NCBI GenBank assembly: GCA_020073365.1 | Contig: JAIQFL010000066.1 | Span: forward strand, 1-41,114 | Length of the DNA stretch: 41,114 nucleotides | Source of the DNA: Terriglobia bacterium | GTDB taxonomy: Bacteria > Acidobacteriota > Terriglobia > Bryobacterales > Bryobacteraceae | Direction of reading: 5' to 3' | In this document: positions 25,887 through 33,345 of the stretch, in pieces | Position numbering within the stretch: the first letter of the stretch is position 1 | Layout of the letters: the number at the start of each line of letters is the position of its first letter | Notes under the pieces: model-generated | Told to the model about the DNA's origin: nothing | What the model saw: the letters and a program-made list of their open reading frames with translations, nothing else | Databases searched by the model: none | Program-made: the position numbers and the translations under genes

Positions 25887-27071
25887 TCAGGCCCGCGTCA
25901 GGAAAATCGGAAGCCCGAGTTTTTGATCGTACGTGGGCCGGTACCGCTCGGTGTTGTACATGGTAGCGATATCCACCCGGCGGGGACCCAGTTTCGGATC
26001 GGGAATCGCCGCCATGGTGTAACAGCCGTTGCTGATCGCGGTCATCAGCCCGTGTTTGCCTGCCTCGATGGCGTCCATGGCCATTCCAGCGAAGGTAGCG
26101 GCCACCATGCGGTCCACGAAATCGGGGCTCCCCGAGCGCAAGTCGTAAGTGAGGTCGCTCACGATGGTCTCTTCGCCGGTCGCCGCCTTGATTTCATTGC
26201 TCAGGTCCTCGGCCACGCTCATTTTCTTGCGGTGGCCGAAAGCGTCCGCCTCGCCGTACTCCTTCACGGTGTAGCCTTCCCACTCGGCGCCCTCGGAGAG
26301 GATCGCCAGCGAGTAGTTGCTGGGGTTGTTCCGCTTGTCGGTCATCAACAGCTCGATCAGCTTCTTCAGGTCGACTTTATACTCCGGGATACAGCAGCGA
26401 ACCGACGTGACGTATGCGGTGTAAAGCGCGGTGTAGCCGGCGTCGCGTCCGAACACGCGGAAAATGCCGATGCGCTCATGCGAGCCGACGGTGGTTCGCT
26501 GCCGCTCGATGGCATCCATGGCGCGCGTGATGGCCGTCGAAAAACCGATGCAATACTCGGTATTCTGCACGTCGTTGTCCATGGTCTTGGGTACGGCAAT
26601 CACCTTCATGCCCTGGCGGTCGAGCTCCGCCGCGTAGCTCAGCGTGTCATCGCCCCCGATGGCGATCACATAATCCAGGTCGAGCGTCTGGATGTTGTGC
26701 TTCACCGCCTTGGTGACGTCGAAGACCGTGGAAGTAACGCCCTTTTTGGTGGATTCGCTCTTGGGAAAATCCTGCCCCTCCAGGACCGGTGGGAGTTTCT
26801 TCATCTTGGAAGGGCTGGTGCGCGAACTGTGCAGGTAAGTGCCGCCCGTACGATCGATGGTACGGGTGTTCTCGCGGTTGAGCGGCAGGATGTAACGTGT
26901 GCGGCTGGCCGGATCCCGGAGATCGACATGCGTCAATCCCTCCCAGCCCCGGCGAATTCCGATCACCTCGCAGCCGATTTCGCTTCCACGGTAAACCACT
27001 GTCTTGATCACCGAATTCAGTCCCGGAACGTCGCCGCCGCCCGTGAGGATACCGATGCGCTTCGCAGCCAT
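25887..27071 (-). CDS. 6-phosphofructokinase, pyrophosphate-type signature
   Basis: A 394-aa phosphofructokinase. The phosphoryl-donor loop is GGGDVPGLN (11-19). The two discriminating positions are IGGDDT (139-143) and VPKTMDND (160-167): ATP enzymes usually have GGDG and PGTIDND, whereas PPi-dependent enzymes have GGDD and PKT. The sequence therefore predicts PPi:fructose-6-phosphate phosphotransferase activity, which is reversible in glycolysis. The length is longer than the 320-aa bacterial ATP form. The start at 27071 has AAAGGAG spaced correctly; the GTG 6 nt upstream is too close to it. A TATAAT box lies 48 nt before the start. Confidence 0.9.
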   Translation of the reverse strand: MAAKRIGILTGGGDVPGLNSVIKTVVYRGSEIGCEVIGIRRGWEGLTHVDLRDPASRTRYILPLNRENTRTIDRTGGTYLHSSRTSPSKMKKLPPVLEGQDFPKSESTKKGVTSTVFDVTKAVKHNIQTLDLDYVIAIGGDDTLSYAAELDRQGMKVIAVPKTMDNDVQNTEYCIGFSTAITRAMDAIERQRTTVGSHERIGIFRVFGRDAGYTALYTAYVTSVRCCIPEYKVDLKKLIELLMTDKRNNPSNYSLAILSEGAEWEGYTVKEYGEADAFGHRKKMSVAEDLSNEIKAATGEETIVSDLTYDLRSGSPDFVDRMVAATFAGMAMDAIEAGKHGLMTAISNGCYTMAAIPDPKLGPRRVDIATMYNTERYRPTYDQKLGLPIFLTRA

Positions 27072-27118
27072 GAACACTCCTTTGGAGAAATGAAGTTTTC
27101 TTTCCGATTAGAACGCTC

Positions 27119-27124
27119 ATTATA
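27119..27124 (-). promoter_or_regulatory. -10 box of the phosphofructokinase promoter
   Basis: TATAAT on the minus strand, 47 nt upstream of the ATG. No -35 consensus is found at 16-18 nt. Confidence 0.5.
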
Positions 27125-27164
27125 AGGGATGGCGCTGCCGCCGCGGCCGGTGTATACCTGGTAC

Positions 27165-28316
27165 ATGACGCGACGCGATCTGGCAAAACTGGCGGGCTCG
27201 ACCGTACTCCTACAGAGACAGGCGGTAGCTGCCGATACTCCTAAATATACGGGAGCCCTGGATGGTTTCCTGGACAAGGTGAATGGCGCCGGCTTCGATC
27301 CAGTCCTGTTCACCCACAAGCTGTACGAATCGGCCGCGCTGAAGCTGTCGTTTCAAGCGCAGAACCGGCGGGATGCCGAGCAGTGGCAGAAGAATCTGAG
27401 GGCCAAGATCACGGAGCTGCTGGGCGGTTTTCCGCAAAAGCGGTCGCCGCTCTTATCGCAGACGCTGGAGGTCCGCGAATATGCGGGTTACCGCCGCGAG
27501 AAATTTGTCTTCCAGAGCCGGCCGGACGCCTGGGTTTTGGGCTACCTGCTCACGCCGAAGCCGGCCAAGGTTCCGCAGCCCGCAATGATTTGCGTGCCCG
27601 GGCACGGCCGCGGCGTGGATGATATCGTCGGAATCGACGACAAGGGCCAGGATCGCACCGTGAAGGAAGGCTATGAGTACGATTTTGCCATCCAGGTAGT
27701 GGAGCATGGCATGGCCGCGTTGGCCATCGAGCCCATGGCCTTCGGTTGCCGCCGGGACCCCCTTACCAAAGCGCATAATCTGACAGCTTCCGCCTGCCAA
27801 CCCGCGGCGGGGGCCGCGCTGCTGCTGGGCCAGACCATGATCGGCTGGCGCGTTTACGACGTGATGCGCACCATCGATTGGATGGAGACGCGTCCGGAGC
27901 TGGACGCCCACCGCATCGGGTGCATGGGAATCTCGGGTGGCGGCACCTGCACCACATTCGCCTCCGCGCTGGAACCGCGCATCCGCACCGCCATGATCAG
28001 CGGCTACCTCAACACCTTCCGCGACTGCATCATGAGCGTTTCGCATTGCATCGACAATTACGTGCCCGGGATCCTGAACTGGGCCGAGATGTACGATGTG
28101 GCCGGCCTGATCGCTCCGCGCCCGCTGTTCGTGGAATCGGGCGAGCGCGATAACATCTTCCCCATCGCGGCAAGCCGTGCCAGTTTCGACCGGGTGAAGA
28201 AGATCTATGAGGTCTTCGGAGCGGCGGCGCTCACCGAGCAGGAGACCTTTGACGGCCCGCACAGCTTCTGGGGCAAGCGCGGCCTGCCCTTCCTGGCGAA
28301 ACACCTGGATGTATAG
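27165..28316 (+). CDS. exported alpha/beta hydrolase (acetyl-xylan-esterase-like)
   Basis: A 383-aa protein with a short twin-arginine-style leader (MTRRDLAKLAGSTVLLQ). The hydrolase core has the oxyanion region ICVPGHGRGVDD, nucleophile serine in CMGISGGGT (GxSxG), an acidic residue in VESGERDNIFP and the histidine in FDGPHSFWG, in the order of a complete triad. This matches Abhydrolase_7/DLH-type esterases that deacetylate polysaccharides. No ribosome site is seen; TATACC ends 6 nt before the ATG. It is divergent from the phosphofructokinase gene. Confidence 0.8.
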   Translation: MTRRDLAKLAGSTVLLQRQAVAADTPKYTGALDGFLDKVNGAGFDPVLFTHKLYESAALKLSFQAQNRRDAEQWQKNLRAKITELLGGFPQKRSPLLSQTLEVREYAGYRREKFVFQSRPDAWVLGYLLTPKPAKVPQPAMICVPGHGRGVDDIVGIDDKGQDRTVKEGYEYDFAIQVVEHGMAALAIEPMAFGCRRDPLTKAHNLTASACQPAAGAALLLGQTMIGWRVYDVMRTIDWMETRPELDAHRIGCMGISGGGTCTTFASALEPRIRTAMISGYLNTFRDCIMSVSHCIDNYVPGILNWAEMYDVAGLIAPRPLFVESGERDNIFPIAASRASFDRVKKIYEVFGAAALTEQETFDGPHSFWGKRGLPFLAKHLDV

Positions 28317-28374
28317 GCGTCATTCGCGGCTGGCGTCGTCGGGCACAGTTCCGATATCATCGAAAGAGACGGCC

Positions 28375-28698
28375 ATGAGTCTGGAAGAAGCCATCCTCGA
28401 CAAGGTTCGCCATCTGCCTCAAGCGAAGCAGGAGGAGGTGTTGCGCTTCGCAGATGGCTTACAGCAGCAAAGTGCCATCAGGATGGTCCCGAGGAGGGAC
28501 CGCGCCGTGGAGATGCAGTGGATTGCACGAAACCGCGCTGCCTTTGCCGATCAGTGGGTGGCAGTCGAAGGTGATCGTCTGGTCGCCGCAGACGTGGACG
28601 CAGGGAAAGTCTTCGCTGCCGCAAAGGCCGAGGGTATCGAAAGCCCCTTCGTCGTACACGTCGTGCGCGAGGATCTCCCGTTCTTTGCGGGCTGGTAG
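28375..28698 (+). CDS. DUF2281/DUF5678-like protein, 107 aa
   Basis: The N-terminal part (SLEEAILDKVRHLPQAKQEEVLRFADGL) looks like the DUF2281 helix found in antitoxin-like proteins; the C-terminal part (WIARNRAAFADQWVAVEGDRLVAADVDA) is the DUF5678 block. Genes of this type often precede a retropepsin-like aspartic protease, and here a damaged copy of one starts 1 nt after the stop. The ATG at 28375 has AAAGAG upstream. The biochemical role is unknown. Confidence 0.75.
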   Translation: MSLEEAILDKVRHLPQAKQEEVLRFADGLQQQSAIRMVPRRDRAVEMQWIARNRAAFADQWVAVEGDRLVAADVDAGKVFAAAKAEGIESPFVVHVVREDLPFFAGW

Positions 28699-28699
28699 A

Positions 28700-29108
28700 A
28701 TGCCGGTCTCGCTTGAATTCGACTTCTCGCATCACTGCGGTTCCGCAGTCGACGCAATCGAAGTTCCTACCACTCTTCGTATCGGTAGCCAATCGGTCGA
28801 CCTGATAGCAAAAGTGGATACGGCGCCGCACATTGCATTTTCGATCGCAGGTACGCCGAGTTTCTGGGGCTGCATGTCGAATCGGGGCGGCCCCAAATTT
28901 TCCGGACGTTGACTGGCTCCTTCTCCGCCTACGAACACACGAGGTCACGCTCCAAATGCTCGGTCTCGAGTTTTCGGCACTCGTCTTCTTCGCCCAGGAC
29001 CCCGCGTTCGCACGGAACTTTCTAGGCCGAAAAGGTTGGTTAGATCGCCTTCGCGTAGCCATCATCGACTATGATCGTACTCTCTACTTGAGCACATATG
29101 ATTCATGA
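28700..29108 (+). pseudogene. retropepsin-like aspartic protease, two frameshifts
   Basis: Reading across three frames restores a typical bacterial retropepsin. Frame 1 (from ATG 28700) gives MPVSLEFDFSHHCGS and DLIAKVDT. At about 28822 a one-base loss breaks what should be VDTGA; frame 2 then reads CIFDRRYAEFLGLHVESG and TLTGSFSAYEH. At about 28936-28941 an extra AC in CACAC shifts to frame 3, EVTLQMLGLEFSALVFF, then RNFLGRKGWLDRLRVAII and the C-terminal DYDRTLYLSTYDS. The conserved D of VDTG is kept but the protein cannot be made in one frame. It is the usual partner of the DUF5678 gene just upstream. Confidence 0.85.
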
Positions 29109-29227
29109 CGCCCGGTAGCGCCGGCGCCGGTCGTTGTGGGAACTTGCGGTAATTCAACCGCAACCGCCAGCCACTCTTCCGTGAAGCGGGCCATGGCTGC
29201 ATTCTGCCCCGGATCGGAAGGCCTCTC

Positions 29228-29634
29228 CTACTGATGCGGCTCGTCCGACCGGAACGGGCTCGCCGGCAAGCCAGCCTGGTTGATCAGATTGCATACCGGA
29301 TCGTCGGCCCAGGCATAACGCACGGCCACACCAGCACGTCCTTAATGACGATGGAGCCGGAACCGGCACCCGCGATGGTCATTTCCAGGGGACCGGCAGC
29401 CGCGAGCGGCTTCAGCCAGGCGGTCCACTTGCCGCTGGGGGCCGGCTTGGTGGAGACCGTCTGCCCCTGGAAATCCACGCGCACCGCTTCGCCGGGGTCG
29501 GCCGTCCCCCAGATCCGAACCGGCACGCCTTGTTGGAGCACCATGTGATCGGAGATCAGGGAGGGAAGTTTGACGCCGGCTTCGAGAGCCCCGGCCAGCA
29601 CAAACAAGAACAGAAGTCTCGCGGCTTTCGACAT
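29228..29634 (-). pseudogene. sialate O-acetylesterase relic: N- and C-terminal ends joined
   Basis: From ATG 29634 (AGAGGTG upstream) the frame gives a signal peptide (MSKAARLLFLFVLAG) and the start of a sialate O-acetylesterase: LPSLISDHMVLQQGVPVRIW and the Ig-like DFQGQTVSTKPAPSGKW, up to IKDVLV. The next bases, one frame over, give the family's extreme C-terminus: [19 protein letters not shown], then [13 protein letters not shown] and stop. The whole SGNH catalytic domain between them, roughly 500 residues in relatives, is deleted. The short open frame ending at 29284 is therefore not a functional gene. Confidence 0.88.
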
Positions 29635-29683
29635 GAGCACCTCTACATCTCTCGCCAGCGAACCTGAATGCGGCGGGTCCTCT

Positions 29684-29699
29684 CGATTGTAATGCAGGA
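29684..29699. repeat. 16-bp direct repeat, left copy (flanks BrnTA)
   Basis: CGATTGTAATGCAGGA is identical to the copy at 30453-30468 and in the same orientation. The match continues as T/CCGA with one mismatch and a shift of none. The pair encloses the BrnT/BrnA genes. Confidence 0.75.
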
Positions 29700-29778
29700 T
29701 CGACCATGCCTGCTCGCGTCAAAACGGAGATACCTGTACCTCCATCGTGTGTTCTTTCCCGCCAATCGAGAGCCGCGC

Positions 29779-29803
29779 TGTATATACAGGGATTGTATAT
29801 ACT
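29779..29803 (+). promoter_or_regulatory. tandem operator and -10 of the brnTA-like operon
   Basis: The perfect palindrome TGTATATACA (29779-29788) is repeated as TGTATATACT (29794-29803), start-to-start 15 bp. TATACT of the second copy is a -10 box ending 7 nt before the GTG of the toxin gene. Two sites are expected for a ribbon-helix-helix antitoxin such as BrnA. Confidence 0.65.
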
Positions 29804-29810
29804 ATAAACT

Positions 29811-30104
29811 GTGCTGGATGGCCTTAGAGGCTTCGATTGGGACCTGCACAATGTAGGCCATATTGCCCGGCATGGTGTCAACTCGACGGAAGTCGAGGAA
29901 GCTTTCGAGCGGCCCCACGCGATCATCCCCGCAAAGGATGTAGGCGGCGAGAAACGATGGAAGCTTTTCGGCACATCTTCGGCCGGACAGTATCTGGTCG
30001 TAGTGTTCACGATTCGGGATGAACGGTTGCGGCCTGTTACGGCTCATCCGATGAATCAACGAGAGAGGAGAATTTATGCCCCGGAAATCGACAAAACGCC
30101 GTGA
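29811..30104 (+). CDS. BrnT-family toxin
   Basis: A 97-aa protein with the BrnT pattern: FDWDLHNVGHIARHGVNSTEVEEAF, KRWKLFGTSSAGQYLVVVFT, and the C-terminal HPMNQRERRIYAPE. BrnT has a RelE-like fold and cleaves RNA, and is held by BrnA. The GTG start follows a -10 box by 7 nt and has no Shine-Dalgarno. It overlaps the antitoxin gene by 29 nt. Toxin first, antitoxin second is the known brnTA order. Confidence 0.88.
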   Translation: MLDGLRGFDWDLHNVGHIARHGVNSTEVEEAFERPHAIIPAKDVGGEKRWKLFGTSSAGQYLVVVFTIRDERLRPVTAHPMNQRERRIYAPEIDKTP

Positions 30105-30417
30105 ATCCGGATCCAAAATCGAGGAGACCGATTGGTACGCAAGCCCCGCGGGGCGCCGGCAGACGCAGCGCGAATTCGAGCGGGCACTGAAAGATGGCAC
30201 GCTGGTTCGCTCTTCCGGATCGCGCATACCTCGGACCAATCCCGACGTCCTCAAAACGCTGCTGGAACAAGCCAAAGCCAACGCTACCCGCGCGGTGTCG
30301 ATCCGCCTGCCCATCGCGGATATCGAGCTTGCAAAAAGCATCGCATCCAAGCAAGGAATCGGGTACCAGACCGTGCTCAAACAAGCGATACGCAATGGTC
30401 TGAAGCGGGCTGGCTGA
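30076..30417 (+). CDS. BrnA/CopG-type antitoxin
   Basis: A 113-aa basic protein. The N-terminal half (SKIEETDWYASPAGRRQTQREFERAL) is the toxin-binding segment; the C-terminal half has a ribbon-helix-helix: ATRAVSIRLPIADIELAKSIA, then GIGYQTVLKQAIRNGLKRAG. The ATG has a strong GAGAGGAG site. It should neutralise the BrnT-like protein and repress the TGTATATACA operators upstream. Confidence 0.85.
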   Translation: MPRKSTKRRESGSKIEETDWYASPAGRRQTQREFERALKDGTLVRSSGSRIPRTNPDVLKTLLEQAKANATRAVSIRLPIADIELAKSIASKQGIGYQTVLKQAIRNGLKRAG

Positions 30418-30452
30418 TTGCTGGATGGCGTCAACGTTGCGATTGGCAACCG

Positions 30453-30468
30453 CGATTGTAATGCAGGA
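30453..30468. repeat. 16-bp direct repeat, right copy (flanks BrnTA)
   Basis: Identical to 29684-29699, lying 36 nt after the antitoxin stop and before the ParE stop. See the left copy. Confidence 0.75.
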
Positions 30469-30526
30469 CCGAACGCTACGAGTGACAGTGTATCGGCTCG
30501 ATCCAGAAACGCCCTCGCCAGCCCCG

Positions 30527-30838
30527 TCACTTAAGGATGCGCTGGTAATCCTGCTTGGCGTGGACGAGTCGTTCTATTGCGACGCCACCGCGGCGGGGCC
30601 GGTAAGCGATCAGGTACTCCTCGAATCCGCGGACGCGCCAGATCCGTACTCCTTCGTGCTTACCCTGGCGAACCTTGCCGGGCGCACCGATGCCGGGCAT
30701 TTCGGCAAGCTCCGCGTAGGTCTCTTCCACAGCGTGGCGGAAGCGTTGCGCCGTGCCGAGGCCCGCCTCCTCGGCAAGATAAGCGTAGTGGATGATGAAG
30801 TCCCGCCGTGCGGCGGTTCGCTGTACGGCCCGAGCCAT
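30527..30838 (-). CDS. ParE/RelE-type toxin
   Basis: A 103-aa protein with the ParE pattern: ARRDFIIHYAYLAEEAGLGTA, RFRHAVEETYAELAEMPGIG, then VRIWRVRGFEEYLIAYRP and the C-terminal IERLVHAKQDY. ParE toxins bind gyrase, RelE relatives cut mRNA; the absence of a clear RelE catalytic set makes ParE the better guess. Its gene starts 6 nt after the ParD stop, so they are co-translated. It lies tail-to-tail with the BrnTA module. Confidence 0.88.
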   Translation of the reverse strand: MARAVQRTAARRDFIIHYAYLAEEAGLGTAQRFRHAVEETYAELAEMPGIGAPGKVRQGKHEGVRIWRVRGFEEYLIAYRPRRGGVAIERLVHAKQDYQRILK

Positions 30839-30844
30839 CGCCAG

Positions 30845-31135
30845 TCACGATTTGGGCTTCCGCAAAAGTTCGAGGGCCTCGCGTTCCATCGCGTCGAAGT
30901 CGTCCTTAGTAGCCTCGACGTAGTCTCCGCTGTCTTCGGCCTCATCCAGCAGGACCTCCAGGCGCCGGTCGAAATGTTCGTCGACGGGAATGGGCTCACC
31001 GCGGCCGACCCGTTCATACATTTCCGCTTCGGCCCGCAGCAGGTCCGCCACAAATGCGTCTGGGTTCGCGTAGCGTCCCGAACTGGCCTGTTGCTCGACA
31101 AAGTCCTTGAGGGAGTCTGGAATAGTCACATTCAC
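30845..31135 (-). CDS. ParD-type antitoxin
   Basis: A 96-aa protein. The N-terminal part (NVTIPDSLKDFVEQQASSGRY) is the ribbon-helix-helix of ParD, followed by ANPDAFVADLLRAEAEMYE; the acidic C-terminal tail (about 45-90) would wrap the toxin. The GTG start has AGGAG about 10 nt upstream. It precedes the ParE-like toxin. Confidence 0.88.
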   Translation of the reverse strand: MNVTIPDSLKDFVEQQASSGRYANPDAFVADLLRAEAEMYERVGRGEPIPVDEHFDRRLEVLLDEAEDSGDYVEATKDDFDAMEREALELLRKPKS

Positions 31136-31171
31136 GATTGGTTCGCTCCTGGTTTCGTCTCTACGGTCATT

Positions 31172-32503
31172 CTACTCCCCCTGTGGTGTTGACCCAACGT
31201 CAGCCCGCTGCTTCTTCTCCTTCAACCGCCGGATCTCCTCCAACCGCTCGGCAATGCGCTTCTCGACACCGCGATCGGTCGGGAAATAGTAGCGGTGTCC
31301 GGCCAGCGAGGGCGGTAGGCATTCCATATCGGGGATGGCGTCTTCCAGCTTGTGCGCGTGCTGGTAGCCTTCCCCGTAGCCCCACTCCTTCATGTACCGG
31401 GTGGGAGCGTTGCGGAGGTTCATGGGCACCGGCTCGGCGATGGTCTGCTCCACATCCTGGTGAACCGCACCCATGGCACGATATGCCGCATCGGATTTCG
31501 GCGCGATCGCGAGGTAAATCGCCGCCTGGCCGAGCGCCAGGTCGCCCTCGGGAATCCCCAGGAAGTGCACCGCCTGCATGGCCGCCACCGCCTGCTCCAG
31601 CGCTCGCGGGTCGGCCAGGCCGATGTCCTCGCTGGCCATGCGGATCAGGCGGCGCGCGATGTACAACCGGTCCTCGCCGGCTTCCAGCATGCGGGTGAGC
31701 CAATAGAGTGCGGCATCCACATCGCTCGATCGCACCGACTTGTGCAGCGCGGAGATCAGGTTGAAGTGCTCTTCCCCGCCTTTGTCATACAGCAGCACCT
31801 TGCGCTGCATGGCGTCCTGCACCGCAGCCTCGGTCAATTCGCCCGCGGAAGCGGCAGCGGCGGCCTCCAGCGTGTTATACGCCTGGCGCGCGTCGCCGTT
31901 CGAGTAGATCGCGATCTGTTCCAGCAGTGCGCCCGACGCCTGCAATCCCACCACCGGCAGAGCCCGCCCCAGCAGCGTCACGATCTCCGGCACCGTCAGT
32001 CCGCGCAGGGCATACACGCGCGACCGCGAGAGCAATGCCGAAATCACCTCGAACGACGGGTTCTCCGTGGTGGCCCCGATCAGGATGATGTCGCCGCGCT
32101 CCACATACGGCAGAAATGCGTCCTGCTGCGCCTTGTTGAATCGGTGGATCTCGTCGATGAACAGGATGGTCCGGCGATTCATCCGGCGCAGCCGCTCGGC
32201 GTCCGCCATCACCGCCTTGATCTCCTTGATGCCGCTTAGCACCGCGCTGAACGGGATGTATTCGCACCGCGTGACGCGCGCGATCAGCTTGGCGAGCGTG
32301 GTCTTACCGACGCCGGGCGGACCCCACAAGATGATGGAGGTCAGCTCATCGCGTTCGATCTGCCGGCGCAGCGGTTTGCCGGGACCCAGAATGTGCTCCT
32401 GCCCGATGAAGTCCTCCAGCCGCTCCGGACGCATCCGCTCCGCCAGCGGCCGCTTGGCATCCGGCCGCTCCGGCTCGGGTGGTGTGGTGTCGAACAGGCT
32501 CAT
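31172..32503 (-). CDS. rarA: replication-associated recombination protein RarA (MgsA)
   Basis: A 443-aa AAA+ ATPase. Walker A is WGPPGVGKTT, Walker B ILFIDEIHRF, sensor 1 in ILIGATTENPSF with arginine finger region ALLSRSRVY; the C-terminal tetramerisation part (about 260-430) has SDVDAALYWLTRMLEAGED and PTRYMKEWGYGEGYQHAH. RarA acts at stalled forks near the replisome. It overlaps the upstream RNA methyltransferase stop by 4 nt (ATGA) and so shares its promoter, which has a 16-bp palindrome upstream. Confidence 0.95.
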   Translation of the reverse strand: MSLFDTTPPEPERPDAKRPLAERMRPERLEDFIGQEHILGPGKPLRRQIERDELTSIILWGPPGVGKTTLAKLIARVTRCEYIPFSAVLSGIKEIKAVMADAERLRRMNRRTILFIDEIHRFNKAQQDAFLPYVERGDIILIGATTENPSFEVISALLSRSRVYALRGLTVPEIVTLLGRALPVVGLQASGALLEQIAIYSNGDARQAYNTLEAAAAASAGELTEAAVQDAMQRKVLLYDKGGEEHFNLISALHKSVRSSDVDAALYWLTRMLEAGEDRLYIARRLIRMASEDIGLADPRALEQAVAAMQAVHFLGIPEGDLALGQAAIYLAIAPKSDAAYRAMGAVHQDVEQTIAEPVPMNLRNAPTRYMKEWGYGEGYQHAHKLEDAIPDMECLPPSLAGHRYYFPTDRGVEKRIAERLEEIRRLKEKKQRADVGSTPQGE

Positions 32504-33306
32504 GCCCGCAGCGCCCTCTGCCGCCGTGCTTCGTAGAGCAGGATGCCGGCGGCCACCGCCGCGTTCAGGGATTCCACGCCTACCGTGGGGATCGAGATAT
32601 CCGTAGCGGCGGAGCGCAACTCGCCGCCCACGCCATGCGCTTCACTGCCGATCACCAGGCCGCAGCCGCCCGTGAGGTCCACGTCGCTGAGCGAGCGTAC
32701 GCGCGAACCGGCGCGAGCCGGCACGCCGGCGTACAACTCCACCCGATTCTGTTGTAGCGCCGCGCGGGCCAGCGCCGGGTCCACCCCCATCAGAAACGGA
32801 ACCCGGAACAGCGAACCCGCCGAAGCACGCAGGGCCTTGGGGTTGTAGGGGCTCACCGTGCCCTTCAGGAACAGCGCGCCGGTCGCACCGAATGCCTCAG
32901 CAGCCCGTATGATGGTCCCGGCGTTGCCCGGATCCTGCAAACCATCGAGGATCACCACCAGCGGCCGTCCGCGGAACAACTGCTCCAGGCTCCACACCGG
33001 CGGTTTCACCAGTGCCATCACGCCCTGGCTGCTCTCCGTGCCCGAAAGGCGCTGAAACAGGGCATCCGGCAAAATCACAACCTGTATGCCCGCCAACCGG
33101 CGAACATGCGCTACGGCGGCGGACCGTACCGATTCCGCTGCCAGCACGGTCATCACCTGGCAGTCGCTGCGCAGCGCCTCCTCGAGCAGGTGGAAGGTCT
33201 CCGCCACCGACCAGCCCTCGGCGGTCAGCCCGCCTCGCACAATCGCGCGGCGGACATCCTTTAATAGGGGGTTGGCGGCGCTGGTGATCGTCTGGGCCTT
33301 TGGCAT
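32500..33306 (-). CDS. TrmH/SpoU-family RNA 2'-O-methyltransferase
   Basis: A 268-aa protein. The N-terminal substrate-binding domain (about 1-95) is of the RlmB type; the SPOUT domain has VVILDGLQDPGNAGTIIRAA (motif 1), LVIGSEAHGVG (motif 2) and SIPTVGVESLNAAVAAGILL (motif 3), which form the knotted SAM pocket. It methylates a 2'-hydroxyl in rRNA or tRNA; target not predicted. The ATG at 33306 is chosen because similarity begins there; a TATTGT box ends 6 nt before it and no Shine-Dalgarno is seen. It is followed by rarA with a 4-nt overlap. Confidence 0.9.
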   Translation of the reverse strand: MPKAQTITSAANPLLKDVRRAIVRGGLTAEGWSVAETFHLLEEALRSDCQVMTVLAAESVRSAAVAHVRRLAGIQVVILPDALFQRLSGTESSQGVMALVKPPVWSLEQLFRGRPLVVILDGLQDPGNAGTIIRAAEAFGATGALFLKGTVSPYNPKALRASAGSLFRVPFLMGVDPALARAALQQNRVELYAGVPARAGSRVRSLSDVDLTGGCGLVIGSEAHGVGGELRSAATDISIPTVGVESLNAAVAAGILLYEARRQRALRA

Positions 33307-33321
33307 CTGATTACAATAGGG

Positions 33322-33337
33322 TTCTGAACGTTCAGAA
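33322..33337. promoter_or_regulatory. perfect 16-bp palindrome between divergent genes
   Basis: TTCTGAACGTTCAGAA is a perfect dyad in the 39-nt gap between the TrmH-family/rarA operon and ydcF. It abuts candidate -10 boxes on both sides (TATTGT minus, CAGAAT plus), so one bound dimer could control both. GAAC/GTTC halves recall LexA-type sites but without the usual spacer. Confidence 0.7.
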
Positions 33338-33345
33338 TAGCGCAG

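Noticed and set aside
25923..27125. 400-aa open frame antisense to the phosphofructokinase
   Set aside because: The opposite strand carries all PFK motifs.
29284..29634. short secreted protein of about 116 aa
   Set aside because: It is the N-terminus of a deleted sialate O-acetylesterase, followed out of frame by that family's C-terminus.
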